From the NCBI GenBank assembly GCA_965246935.1, contig CBDFGC010000001.1, positions 62,001 through 126,000 on the forward strand: DNA of 64,000 nt, given 5' to 3'. This DNA is from JAZKFT01 sp965246935 (lineage in GTDB: Bacteria > Bacteroidota > Bacteroidia > Chitinophagales > Chitinophagaceae). Both the position numbers and the translations under genes were made by a program. Numbering within the stretch: the first letter of the stretch is position 1; each line of letters opens with the position of its first letter. This document shows, piece after piece, positions 35,046 to 43,608 of the stretch. Under the pieces are notes generated by a model. The model saw nothing but the letters and a program-made list of their open reading frames with translations, did no database searches and was not told the DNA's origin.

Positions 35046-36351
35046 TGTCATGCCGTGTTTGAGTGATGACAGAATCTAATTCATCCAGATAAGGGACACC
35101 TGCATAACTACCTTGTAAATACTCCTTTTCATAAGATGCGTCTTTCCGAACACCTTTATATTCAATCAATGTTCGTAAAGTGCTAATACCATACTTGTCT
35201 TTATCAACAAAACAGATTTGATCTCGGCGTAGTTTTGCACGTCTAAGCAAACTTGAATCATGGGTTATGAAAATGAACTGGGCGTTTTTAGGGTTTGTTT
35301 CTTCAGATTGAAAGAGCTCAACAATTTTTAGTGTCAGATTTGGATGAAAACGGGCATCGAATTCGTCTATAATTAAAGATTTCCTTTCATTTAGTGCATT
35401 CAACGATAAAGAACTTATACCCAACAATTTACTTGTACCTTTAGAAACCCATTGAAAAAAGGGTTCTACTATACGATCAACAACTCTACCATTTTCATTA
35501 TACCTATTATGTGATACAAATAGGTTTTTTGTATTGTCTTTATTATCTTTTTGTATGTCTTGAACTGATTTATAGCCAGTCATAGAATCTGGAGCATCTA
35601 ATATTTCGAGATCGCTAATTCCAGTATCCGTGCTTTTTAAAAAATCTTTTAGTGATTTTATTTCAAACTCAGTTCCTTTTTCTAAAACTTCAAACGCATA
35701 TTGAATTGCTTTAGTAGCAGTCAAGCCCTCAATTAAGTATATCTCACGAATTGCTGTTCGCAATCTTGCGGCTATCTTATTCCCATTTAGGGCTGCACCT
35801 GTTAAAAACAAGGCATCAGATCTGAACAATTCATTATTCCCTTTAGAAGCTTGTTTTGTATAAATACTTGCTCCAACGAAAATGTCATCGATCTTAATTT
35901 CTCTAGAATTTCGCATGAAATACATTTTCTCTGATGCTGATTTATGTTTTCCAAAGAGCCATTCTGTTTTAATATTACTATCAAGTATCTCAAATCCGTA
36001 ACGAAAAATTATTTCATCTAAAACAAAAATATATTGAAAAAACATCGGCTGACTTTCCCAGCCAACTAATAATTTAAATCTGTCGTTCCAAAGTCTTTTT
36101 GTAAGATCTTCTTGGCTAACAGAATTCAAAACCATTAGATAAAATGCACTCATCGCTTCAATCAAGTTACTTTTTCCACTTGCATTACTTCCATAAATAG
36201 CTTTCGTCTTTAAAAGGCGTAAGTCATCTTCATGAAAGACATTTCCTTCCTCCAATCCACCATCATTAGTCCTTAAAGGTGCTGCCTGCATGGAAAATTT
36301 TTGAATATCCCTAAAGGAGCGGAAGTTGCCTACAGGGAATTCTATAAACAT
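35023..36351 (-). CDS. rloA: RloA/AbiL-type AAA (ABC-like) ATPase of the defence pair
   Basis: 442 residues from ATG 36351 (MFIEFPVGNFRSFRD, the typical start of OLD/RecF-like ATPases: beta strand, then 'NFRSF'). Walker A YGSNASGKSNLIEAM (about 55-69), a long insert with polar helices (about 100-300), Walker B KSLIIDEFDARFHP (about 314-327) and an H-loop QFIFITHDSSLL (about 343-354). The C-terminus has EYLQGSYAGVPYLDEL. It would sense infection and control the RloB nuclease encoded downstream. First gene of a two-gene operon; a perfect TTGTGA-n5-TCACAA palindrome lies 22 bases upstream. Confidence 0.88.
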   Translation of the reverse strand: MFIEFPVGNFRSFRDIQKFSMQAAPLRTNDGGLEEGNVFHEDDLRLLKTKAIYGSNASGKSNLIEAMSAFYLMVLNSVSQEDLTKRLWNDRFKLLVGWESQPMFFQYIFVLDEIIFRYGFEILDSNIKTEWLFGKHKSASEKMYFMRNSREIKIDDIFVGASIYTKQASKGNNELFRSDALFLTGAALNGNKIAARLRTAIREIYLIEGLTATKAIQYAFEVLEKGTEFEIKSLKDFLKSTDTGISDLEILDAPDSMTGYKSVQDIQKDNKDNTKNLFVSHNRYNENGRVVDRIVEPFFQWVSKGTSKLLGISSLSLNALNERKSLIIDEFDARFHPNLTLKIVELFQSEETNPKNAQFIFITHDSSLLRRAKLRRDQICFVDKDKYGISTLRTLIEYKGVRKDASYEKEYLQGSYAGVPYLDELDSVITQTRHDNGISEAK

Positions 36352-36372
36352 CCAACGAAAGTATAAAGCTAT

Positions 36373-36389
36373 TTGTGAAAAAATCACAA
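36373..36389. promoter_or_regulatory. Possible operator upstream of the rloAB pair
   Basis: TTGTGA-AAAAA-TCACAA (36373-36389) is a perfect 6-bp inverted repeat, 22 bases in front of the rloA start. It is similar to a Crp/Fnr-type half-site pair but with five rather than six central bases. Could be a regulator site or chance in AT-rich DNA. Confidence 0.3.
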
Positions 36390-36623
36390 TTTTTGAGAGG
36401 TTGGGTTTTGCTATCTTTTCATTTTAAAGTCCAATAGAATTCCTTCACTCAACAGTTATAGCATTCCGCAGAAGGCTGCTGAAGGATACTATCTTAAAGC
36501 ATTCTAAATTGAATTGAATATTGTTTCGATAATTTACAGTGGAGCAATATTTTTTATTATTAATTGCCTCGAACTTTCCATTACTTTCGATTTTTGACCC
36601 GAAATATCATTCATCATTGAACT

Positions 36624-37139
36624 ATGAAAAAACTACTGCTTTTTATAATTTTCTTGTGTGCTATGAAAGTATATGCACAGGATACTACCAATAAGCTAAA
36701 ACAAATTGATTCACTGGTATTTGCCATCAATCACTCGGAGCTGTTTTCTATAAAACATGATTCCATTATTCAGGATATGCCTGCTTTAAAGCTGAGCATG
36801 AAGACCTATGTAACCACGGTAGTAGATGGAAGAGAATTAAAGAAGTACGCCAATAACGTACGCACTAAAACGGAAGAGAACGGGATTAAAAAGGATCTGA
36901 TTACTTCCAATGCTTTTTATTACGAGTCAGGTCAATTAATTAAGGTAGAAGAATACATGGCAGACAGCAGCCACGAACAACGCTTTGCATGGTATTACGC
37001 AGACGATAAACTGTTGTATCACATCTTTACACCCGATGTAAAAGACAAGTCAGAAAAATTATTGGCCCGCGCCGGCTTTTTGCTTACCACTTCCAAAGTG
37101 CTGGCACAGAAAGTTGAAATGATGACTCCTAAAATGTAA
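36624..37139 (+). CDS. Secreted protein of unknown function
   Basis: 171 residues. Signal peptide (KKLLLFIIFLCAMKVYAQ, cleavage after about 19). The mature part has QIDSLVFAINHSELFSIKHD (about 27-46) and a beta-rich centre with NAFYYESGQLIKVEEYM (about 97-113) and RFAWYYADDKLLYHIF (about 121-136), reminiscent of the YD/MORN-like 'toxin-antitoxin YwqK' strand pattern, though that is weak. Near its 5' end TACTTTCG (36582-36589) may be a -7 element. It stands alone, between the defence pair and the Crp regulator. Confidence 0.65.
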   Translation: MKKLLLFIIFLCAMKVYAQDTTNKLKQIDSLVFAINHSELFSIKHDSIIQDMPALKLSMKTYVTTVVDGRELKKYANNVRTKTEENGIKKDLITSNAFYYESGQLIKVEEYMADSSHEQRFAWYYADDKLLYHIFTPDVKDKSEKLLARAGFLLTTSKVLAQKVEMMTPKM

Positions 37140-37270
37140 TCATTTATTAACGGTTATTCGAATACTTTTTCCATTAGTACATTTCAATCTCCGGTTTTCT
37201 AAAGTACATTAGAGCATCCTTGAATAATCATTAAATTGTGCCACGGCCGTACCCAATTCAATTAAAACGT

Positions 37271-37855
37271 ATGTCGGAACAACTGATCAATCACTTCCGG
37301 AAATTCGTTGAAATAAAGGAGGAAGACATGCCCGGCATGCTGGCATTTTTTAAACGGGTAAATGTTGGCAAAAAAGAAAATGTAATAGAAATAGGCAAAA
37401 TCTGCCGGTCAAATTATTTTGTGGAAAAAGGCTGTCTGCGAATGTTTTTTATAAATGATAAAGGAGTTGAACAAACAACCCAATTTGCTATTGAAAACTG
37501 GTGGATAACCGATTACGCTGCCTTTCAAAATCAACAACCGGCTGGCTTTTATATTCAGGCAGTAGAAAAAACAGCAGCAGCATCTATCACCTTCGAATTA
37601 CAGGAAAAACTGTTGAATCAGTATCCTCAACTGGAAAGATATTTTCGCATCATCCAACAGCGGGCACTTGCGGCGGCACAGCAACGTATAAAATATCTGT
37701 ACGATTTTTCAAGAGAAGAATTGTATCACCATTTCATTGAAAAATATCCGGAATTCACACAACGCATTCCGCAATATTTATTAGCCTCGTTTTTGGGTTT
37801 TACACCGGAATATTTAAGTGAAATCAGGAAAAAATTGCTTCTTACACCAGTTTAA
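37271..37855 (+). CDS. Crp/Fnr-family transcriptional regulator
   Basis: 194 residues from ATG 37271. Cyclic-nucleotide-binding-like beta-barrel (about 20-110: GKKENVIEIGKICRSNYFVE, KGCLRMFFINDKGVEQTTQF, NWWITDYAAFQNQQPAGF), a dimer helix (QQRALAAAQQRIKYLYDF) and a C-terminal region ending RIPQYLLASFLGFTPEYLSE, i.e. a helix-turn-helix with recognition helix TPEYLSEIRKKL. Typical of the Bacteroidota group that lacks conserved cAMP-contact residues. The next gene, an AhpD-like protein, is probably its target, a common pairing. Confidence 0.9.
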   Translation: MSEQLINHFRKFVEIKEEDMPGMLAFFKRVNVGKKENVIEIGKICRSNYFVEKGCLRMFFINDKGVEQTTQFAIENWWITDYAAFQNQQPAGFYIQAVEKTAAASITFELQEKLLNQYPQLERYFRIIQQRALAAAQQRIKYLYDFSREELYHHFIEKYPEFTQRIPQYLLASFLGFTPEYLSEIRKKLLLTPV

Positions 37856-37905
37856 GTTTTTCCGAAAACCTGCCGTTTAGCTTTGCTTCCTTAAATTAAA
37901 ACACC

Positions 37906-38346
37906 ATGGAAAAGCGGGTAAATATTCAGGAATCACAACCACAGGCATGGAAAGCCATGTATGGCCTGGCTGGTTATTTACAAACATCACAACTGTCAAA
38001 AACGCATATAGGGCTTATTTCCATTAGGGCCTCACAAATAAACGGTTGTGCCTTTTGTATTGATATGCATACAAAAGACGCTATGAAACTGGGAGAAACA
38101 ACCCAACGGATATTTTTACTAAATGCCTGGAAAGAAACAGACCTTTATACGGAAGAAGAAAAAGCAATTTTGGCATTGACGGACGAGGTTACATTAATTC
38201 ATCAGGGTGGTGTAACAGAAGAAACGTATCAACAGGCAGAAAAACTATTTGGCCAATCGTATGTGGCGCAGCTAATCATGATGATTGTAACGATTAATGC
38301 GTGGAATAGAATAGCAATCAGCACAAAATTGCAACCTGGTAAGTAA
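37906..38346 (+). CDS. Carboxymuconolactone decarboxylase/AhpD-family protein
   Basis: 146 residues. The AhpD-like core shows IGLISIRASQINGCAFCIDM (about 37-56) with the CxxC redox pair and a following His (HTKDA), and LALTDEVTLIHQGGVTEETY. Members are alkylhydroperoxidase-type reductases; the Crp-like gene 50 bases upstream probably controls it. The exact substrate is not known. Both cysteines and the nearby His and Glu are present, so a peroxidase-type activity is plausible. Confidence 0.9.
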   Translation: MEKRVNIQESQPQAWKAMYGLAGYLQTSQLSKTHIGLISIRASQINGCAFCIDMHTKDAMKLGETTQRIFLLNAWKETDLYTEEEKAILALTDEVTLIHQGGVTEETYQQAEKLFGQSYVAQLIMMIVTINAWNRIAISTKLQPGK

Positions 38347-38487
38347 ATTCATTACTTTACCAGCGATGGTCTTCTGACCGGTACGCATTGTTATTTATTT
38401 TAATGGAAGTAGGAATATCGAAGAACCGGAAGAGCAGCTGAATACACGATTATCCTTCAGGGCATAGAGTTTGAAAGCACGTCTTTC

Positions 38488-41043
38488 ATGCCGCAACAAT
38501 CTCTCTTTAACCACCAGGATGGTTTCGTTCATGTACGGGGTGCCCGTGAGCACAACCTTAAAAACGTTAGCCTCGTTATTCCACGGGATGCATTAGTGGT
38601 ATTTACCGGCGTATCGGGTTCGGGCAAATCATCTCTGGCTTTCGGCACCTTGTATGCAGAGGCCCAACGCCGCTATTTAGAATCCGTATCACCTTATGCC
38701 CGGCGGCTGTTTCACCAGATGCCGGTACCGGTGGTGGATAGTGTGGAAGGTCTGCCCCCGGCGGTGGCCCTACAGCAGCAACGGGGTTCGGGAACTACCC
38801 GTTCGTCGGTAGGTTCGGTCACTACACTTAGCAATTTGCTGCGCATGTTGTATTCAAGAGCTGGTGAGTACCCAAAAGGTCAGGGCATTATTTACGCCGA
38901 AGGATTTTCGCCCAATACACCGGAAGGCGCCTGCCCGCAATGCCATGGGCTGGGCCGCGTGTACAAAGTAACAGAAGCGAGTATGGTATTGGATGATTCG
39001 CTAACCATCCGGGAAAGGGCCATCACCGCATGGCCCACCGCCTGGGGTGGGCAAAACCTCCGCGACATTTTAATTACCCTAGGTTATGATGTGGACATAC
39101 CCTGGCGTGACCTGCCGAAAAAAGACCGTGACTGGATCTTGTTTACCGATGAGCAACCGCAGGTGCCGGTGTATCCTGGTTTCACTCATGAAGAAGTGAA
39201 GCGGGCTGTCAAACAAAAGGTGGAACCGGGTTATATGGGTACATTTTCCAGCGCAAAACGTAATGTATTGTACACTTTTGCAAACACACAAAGTGCGCTG
39301 ATGAAAAAGCGGGTCGCCCAATACATGATCAGCAGTGAGTGCCCTACCTGTAATGGTAAAAGGCTACGGCGGGAAGCTTTATCCATCCAATTTGCAGGAT
39401 ATGATATTGCAGATATTTCCCGCTTACCGCTAAAGCAATTGCTCCGTATTTTTCAGCCTTACAGTGATGGAACAGCAGCAGGCATGAAAAAGCATGAAAA
39501 GGAACACCACGAAGAAAAAGCAATGGTGGCACAGCGCATTGCGGAAGATTTAGTGGCCAGGTTAACCGTGCTGTTGGATTTAGGCCTTGGCTATTTATCA
39601 TTGGAGCGAAGCACCCCTACCCTGTCGCCGGGAGAATTGCAGCGGCTACGATTGGCTACACAGGTACGCAGCAATTTATTTGGTGTGGTGTACGTGCTGG
39701 ACGAACCTTCGGCAGGCCTGCACCCGGCAGACACGGAAGCGTTATTAAAAGCGCTGGATAAATTAAAAGCATCCGGTAATTCCCTTTTCGTTGTGGAGCA
39801 TGAACTGGATGTAATTCGCCATGCCGACTGGATCGTGGATGTAGGCCCGGCAGCGGGTGAAGGCGGCGGCGAAATTTTATACAGCGGAAAGCCGGAAGGG
39901 TTAAAGGCTATAGCAGCATCCGTTACGAAAGAATACCTTTTCGATACGTTCGCTTTTCCTTCCATTATCCCCCGAAAACCACTCCACTGGTTACGTTTAA
40001 GCGGCATAACCAGAAACAATTTACAAAACCTTGATGCGGCTTTTCCCTTAGGTGTGCTCACCAGTGTAACCGGTGTTTCGGGTTCGGGTAAAACTAGCCT
40101 GGTAAGCCAGGTATTGGTAGAATTAGTGGCGGATGCGTTAGGCCACGAGTTGCCTGTAGAAGAAGAGGAAAATGATGGGTTACAGGTAGAAGCCGTGGTG
40201 ACGCTTGGCGGAAAGATTACGAAAGGGATGGAAACCATTAAGCGAATGGTTCGGGTAGATCAGAAACCCATTGGCCGCACGCCACGAAGCAACCTGGCTA
40301 CTTACACCGGCTTATTTGACGTGGTGCGAAAACTGTTTGCTGCTACAAAGATGGCAAAGAGCCGTCACTATGATGCCGGCCGCTTTTCGTTTAATGTAGG
40401 CAAGGGACGCTGCGGTAATTGTGAGGGCGAAGGTTTTGTAATGGTAGAGTTATTATTCCTGCCAAGCGTATATGCGCCCTGCCCGGTTTGCAGCGGAACC
40501 CGTTACAATGCCAAAACATTAGAGATCACGTATAAAGAAAAGAACATTGCCCAGGTGCTGGGCATGACGGTGGACGAAGCCTGTGAATTCTTTGCAGACG
40601 ATGCAGGAGTAAGCCGTGCCCTTGGCGTTTTACACGAAGTGGGCCTGGGCTATTTGCGACTGGGCCAGCCAGCTACGGAATTATCCGGTGGCGAAGCACA
40701 ACGTATTAAATTAGCTACCGAATTACAACGTCTGGGCAAGGGTAACACGCTGTATATTTTAGATGAACCGACAACCGGACTGCATCCGTCGGATGTTGAG
40801 AAATTAGTGGTGCAATTAAACCGGTTGGTGGACGCCGGCAACACGGTAATTGTGGTAGAGCATGATATGAGTGTAGTAGCACAAAGCGATTGGGTAATTG
40901 ATATTGGTCCGGGCGCCGGCGAAGAAGGTGGGAGGATTGTAGCAGCCGGAATTCCGGTTGATGTGGCGAAAGTAAAGGAGAGTAAAACAGCTATATACCT
41001 GGAAAAGGTTTTGAAGGGAACAAACACATCTGAATTTATTTAA
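38488..41043 (+). CDS. UvrA-like ABC ATPase (class II/UvrA2 paralogue)
   Basis: 851 residues, shorter than repair UvrA (about 940). Two ABC modules: Walker A GVSGSGKSSLAFGTLYAEA (about 41-59) and GVSGSGKTSLVSQVLVE (about 529-545); signatures LSPGELQRLRLA (about 380) and LSGGEAQRIKLA (about 731); Walker B VVYVLDEPSAGLHP and LYILDEPTTGLHPSD. Zinc motifs: CPQCHGLGR, CPTCNGKR, then CGNCEGEGF with CPVCSGTRYN. The UvrB-binding domain appears reduced, as in UvrA2 proteins linked to antibiotic or DNA-drug tolerance. The true repair uvrA is expected elsewhere. Monocistronic, ending in a gap with a large hairpin. Confidence 0.9.
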   Translation: MPQQSLFNHQDGFVHVRGAREHNLKNVSLVIPRDALVVFTGVSGSGKSSLAFGTLYAEAQRRYLESVSPYARRLFHQMPVPVVDSVEGLPPAVALQQQRGSGTTRSSVGSVTTLSNLLRMLYSRAGEYPKGQGIIYAEGFSPNTPEGACPQCHGLGRVYKVTEASMVLDDSLTIRERAITAWPTAWGGQNLRDILITLGYDVDIPWRDLPKKDRDWILFTDEQPQVPVYPGFTHEEVKRAVKQKVEPGYMGTFSSAKRNVLYTFANTQSALMKKRVAQYMISSECPTCNGKRLRREALSIQFAGYDIADISRLPLKQLLRIFQPYSDGTAAGMKKHEKEHHEEKAMVAQRIAEDLVARLTVLLDLGLGYLSLERSTPTLSPGELQRLRLATQVRSNLFGVVYVLDEPSAGLHPADTEALLKALDKLKASGNSLFVVEHELDVIRHADWIVDVGPAAGEGGGEILYSGKPEGLKAIAASVTKEYLFDTFAFPSIIPRKPLHWLRLSGITRNNLQNLDAAFPLGVLTSVTGVSGSGKTSLVSQVLVELVADALGHELPVEEEENDGLQVEAVVTLGGKITKGMETIKRMVRVDQKPIGRTPRSNLATYTGLFDVVRKLFAATKMAKSRHYDAGRFSFNVGKGRCGNCEGEGFVMVELLFLPSVYAPCPVCSGTRYNAKTLEITYKEKNIAQVLGMTVDEACEFFADDAGVSRALGVLHEVGLGYLRLGQPATELSGGEAQRIKLATELQRLGKGNTLYILDEPTTGLHPSDVEKLVVQLNRLVDAGNTVIVVEHDMSVVAQSDWVIDIGPGAGEEGGRIVAAGIPVDVAKVKESKTAIYLEKVLKGTNTSEFI

Positions 41044-41245
41044 ACAGGAGTTCAGTCAAAAGTTTTTATTCTACCTCATTAGCGCTGGTTTCCCGATTAG
41101 TGCTGTATTATTACTTATTTTCAAATTGTGTATAGACCATAAACAATTGATGGGAAGGCATAAGTTAGAAGGCCTGCACAAGAAGTGAGCTGCCATTATT
41201 AATGAACGCTGCACCTGAAAAGCTCAATAGGTATTTTTCTGCTGA

Positions 41246-41312
41246 CGGGCTGCGGGATGGCGCAAAGTAGCTGCCGCCCGGCATTTTGGCGGCACTACTT
41301 GCGGCCAGCCCG
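41246..41312. terminator. Large interrupted hairpin between convergent uvrA-like and kdgK genes
   Basis: CGGGCTG (41246-41252) pairs with CAGCCCG (41306-41312); inside, AAGTAG, then GCCGCC pair with GGCGGC and CTACTT (41265-41300) around a 9-base loop. The gap 41044-41363 (320 bases) otherwise holds only AT-rich sequence. It could stop transcription from both sides or be a REP-like element. No T run follows it directly. Confidence 0.45.
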
Positions 41313-41363
41313 AACTACAGATGATGCTGTTTTTGTTTCCGAAAGCCCCAAATTATCTTCTCT

Positions 41364-42389
41364 TTATTCTTTGCCCATCTTATTAATCGTAAGCACATCC
41401 TGCAACGTAGCGTCGCCGGCTTCCTGCAGTTTGCCAAAAGCTGCTGCTGTAGCATAGTTCAGAATTTCGGGCGGCTGATGCTGATGATACAATCCGTAAA
41501 TAAGACCCGCCATAAAACAATCGCCGCTACCACTACGGTCTACCACACCATGGCAGGTAAAATCGTTGGAGTGGTAGGATTGGCCACTGGTATATAAACT
41601 GGTATAATAAAGAATATCGCTGGACACGGTATCAAACCGGAACGTATTAGCAACGGTGTGGCATTTCGGAAATGTTGAAATGATTGCTTCCGACGTTTTT
41701 TGTGCATGATCCAGGTACGCCTGTTTACTGTTGTGGCTGTGTATAGCGGCGTCAACGGGTATACCGATCAGGTCGGCGGCACTCCATATATTACCCATTA
41801 CCACATCACAGTAGTCCACCAGGTGCGGCATTACTTCTACTGGCTGCCTGCCATATTTCCATAACCGGGAACGATAATTCAGATCTACCGAAACCGTGAT
41901 ACCTTTTGCAGCTGCGGCTTTTACCGCTTCCAAACATACATCGGCCACATTTTGATTCAATGCCGGGCTAATGGCAGAAAAATTGAACCACTCTACATCC
42001 CGCAACACTTTGTCCCAATCAATCATACCCGGCATTAACACGGAGAAGGCCGATCTGTCCCGATCATATACCACACTCCCTTTCAGGTCGGCTCCACGTT
42101 CAAGATAATAAATACCGATGCGGTCGCCGGCAAATAAAATGGAAGAGGAAAAAATACCTCTGTGTTCCAGGTAATCAATTACGTGCCTGCTCATGAAGTT
42201 GTCGGGTAGTACCGTACAATATTTTACGGGCATATTCCAGCCGGCAAGTGCTGTAGCTACATTGGCTTCCGCTCCACCCATGTATAGTAGCATCGGGTTT
42301 TTTTCTGCAACATCGTCATGCGGCGCAGGTGATATACGTAACAGAAGTTCTCCAAAGCAAAGTACTTTTTTGCGGATCATAAGCAGCAC
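41364..42389 (-). CDS. kdgK: PfkB-family sugar kinase, probably 2-keto-3-deoxygluconate kinase
   Basis: 341 residues. PfkB features: VLCFGELLLRISPAP (about 9-23), MGGAEANVATALAGWNMP (about 37-54), GITVSVDLNYRSRLWKYG (about 169-186) and the catalytic loop VVDRSGSGDCFMAGLIYGLY (about 291-310, Asp as base). The start LLLRISPAPHDD with the Asp and Asn pattern is typical of KdgK-type enzymes, which phosphorylate KDG released after the unsaturated uronate is isomerised and reduced. That fits the pectin and rhamnogalacturonan genes further right, but a KDPG aldolase (kdgA) is not adjacent, so the sugar is an inference. Confidence 0.8.
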   Translation of the reverse strand: MLLMIRKKVLCFGELLLRISPAPHDDVAEKNPMLLYMGGAEANVATALAGWNMPVKYCTVLPDNFMSRHVIDYLEHRGIFSSSILFAGDRIGIYYLERGADLKGSVVYDRDRSAFSVLMPGMIDWDKVLRDVEWFNFSAISPALNQNVADVCLEAVKAAAAKGITVSVDLNYRSRLWKYGRQPVEVMPHLVDYCDVVMGNIWSAADLIGIPVDAAIHSHNSKQAYLDHAQKTSEAIISTFPKCHTVANTFRFDTVSSDILYYTSLYTSGQSYHSNDFTCHGVVDRSGSGDCFMAGLIYGLYHQHQPPEILNYATAAAFGKLQEAGDATLQDVLTINKMGKE

Positions 42390-42505
42390 TGATTAGATGG
42401 GTGAATATACAAATGGGGCAGTATCGTAAGTGCATCTATTATTTTACCAAAGTTTATTTTAAACCTAACCGGCTCCGCAACTATCGGAAAGGAAAATATA
42501 TTTTT

Positions 42506-43165
42506 ATGCAAAAGATCATACGGCTTACCTTACTTCTTTCTATGATTTCAATTACCGCATCTGCCCAATATCGTTACAGGGGCCGTATGTACCAGGGCAG
42601 CAGGCGCAATAGCCAACAAAGGCGGGAACCAAACCGGCAAAGACAGGCGGATAATTTTAAACCTTCCCTTACTTTATCATTGGGGTATGGCTTTCCAAAC
42701 CTGGATAAAAACAGTATGGCTGAATTCTTAAACTATTACCCCGGTAAAGCCGTACAGCAAGGGCCGTATATCGGCAGCCTGGATTACCAGTTTAACCGCA
42801 GCACTGCGATTGGTGTAACGGTAAATTACGGAAAGATTACCCTGCCTTACTATTATGCCAATGATATAACAACTGCTGTAACCGGCAAATTGGAAAATAC
42901 CGCCGTTATGCTGAACCTTACCCGTTATATGCCGGGGTCGAAAGTAGTAGCGCCTTATTTTAAAACAGCCATTGGTATTAACTTTCCGCATAGCAGCTAC
43001 ACCACTGCAACGGGAGCTGCTGCTATCATTCCGGCAGATGAAAATACATTAGCTTACCAGGCAAGTTTAGGCGTGAAGTTCAATATGAGCCAACGTGCCG
43101 GATTATATGTAGAAGCCGGTTATGGAAAATACATTGTTGCCGGCGGGCTGGCTTTAAAGTTTTAG
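42506..43165 (+). CDS. Predicted outer-membrane beta-barrel protein
   Basis: 219 residues from ATG 42506 (MQKIIRLTLLLSMISITASA), which gives a clear signal peptide; the frame upstream is unlikely to be translated. A basic, Gln-rich linker (RGRMYQGSRRNSQQRREPNR, about 24-43) precedes barrel strands: LTLSLGYGFPNLDKNSMAEF, IGVTVNYGKITLPYYYAND, AYQASLGVKFNMSQRAGLYV, ending VEAGYGKYIVAGGLALKF. Fits an OmpW/OmpX-like porin family; function unknown. A strong hairpin follows at 43217. Confidence 0.65.
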   Translation: MQKIIRLTLLLSMISITASAQYRYRGRMYQGSRRNSQQRREPNRQRQADNFKPSLTLSLGYGFPNLDKNSMAEFLNYYPGKAVQQGPYIGSLDYQFNRSTAIGVTVNYGKITLPYYYANDITTAVTGKLENTAVMLNLTRYMPGSKVVAPYFKTAIGINFPHSSYTTATGAAAIIPADENTLAYQASLGVKFNMSQRAGLYVEAGYGKYIVAGGLALKF

Positions 43166-43205
43166 AAACAGGTAAAAGTGAATGATGGTTGTAATATAAC
43201 CATAT

Positions 43206-43458
43206 CTACAATGCAGAAAAAGCGAACAAGTTTTTGTTCGCTTTTATTAGCCGGGCTTTTTCTGTAGGAGTAGTTGTTTCGATTACAGAGGTGATTTTGC
43301 ATTCGGCTTTATCAATCGCTCCGTCAACAGCTTCGCCGGTTTTCTGATTGAACCCGCTGATCAGCTTTACTTTTTACTTGATTAAAAATTCCTTTTACTG
43401 GTACCTGCCCTGCAAAGGAGATAATGCCAGGCAATAAAATGATGAAATGCTTTTTTAT
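43206..43458 (-). pseudogene. Possible decayed small secreted-protein gene
   Basis: On the minus strand one frame begins (ATA at 43456-43458 where ATG would be expected) IKKHFIILLPGIISFAGQ, a signal-peptide-like start, and runs to KGIFNQVKSK near 43372; the next frame continues VKLISGFNQKTGEAVDGAID and KAECKITSVIETTTPTEKAR to a stop at 43206-43208. A start-codon change and one shift would explain this. No relative is recognised. It overlaps the hairpin at 43217-43245. Confidence 0.3.
43217..43246. terminator. Intrinsic terminator after the beta-barrel gene
   Basis: AAAAAGCGAAC (43217-43227), 8-base loop, GTTCGCTTTTA to 43246: a 10-bp stem with T run on the plus strand. It lies 52 bases after the stop of the 42506 gene. 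Confidence 0.75.
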
Positions 43459-43608
43459 GGTAGTGATTATTATTTTATCAGCAGCAAAAAAAACGGTTTC
43501 AAAAAGTTGTATTAAAAAGGTAGTTTAATGAACTGATTAAAATGCGGTTTCAATGTAAAATTGAAAGTAGGTTATTTTATTACTGCTGACGGTGGTTAGT
43601 CTACTTCC

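Noticed and set aside
36352..36387. Longer N-terminus of the RloA-like ATPase (12 residues)
   Set aside because: The preferred start MFIEFPVGNFRSF matches OLD/RecF-like ATPases, and the extra residues have no match; not used.
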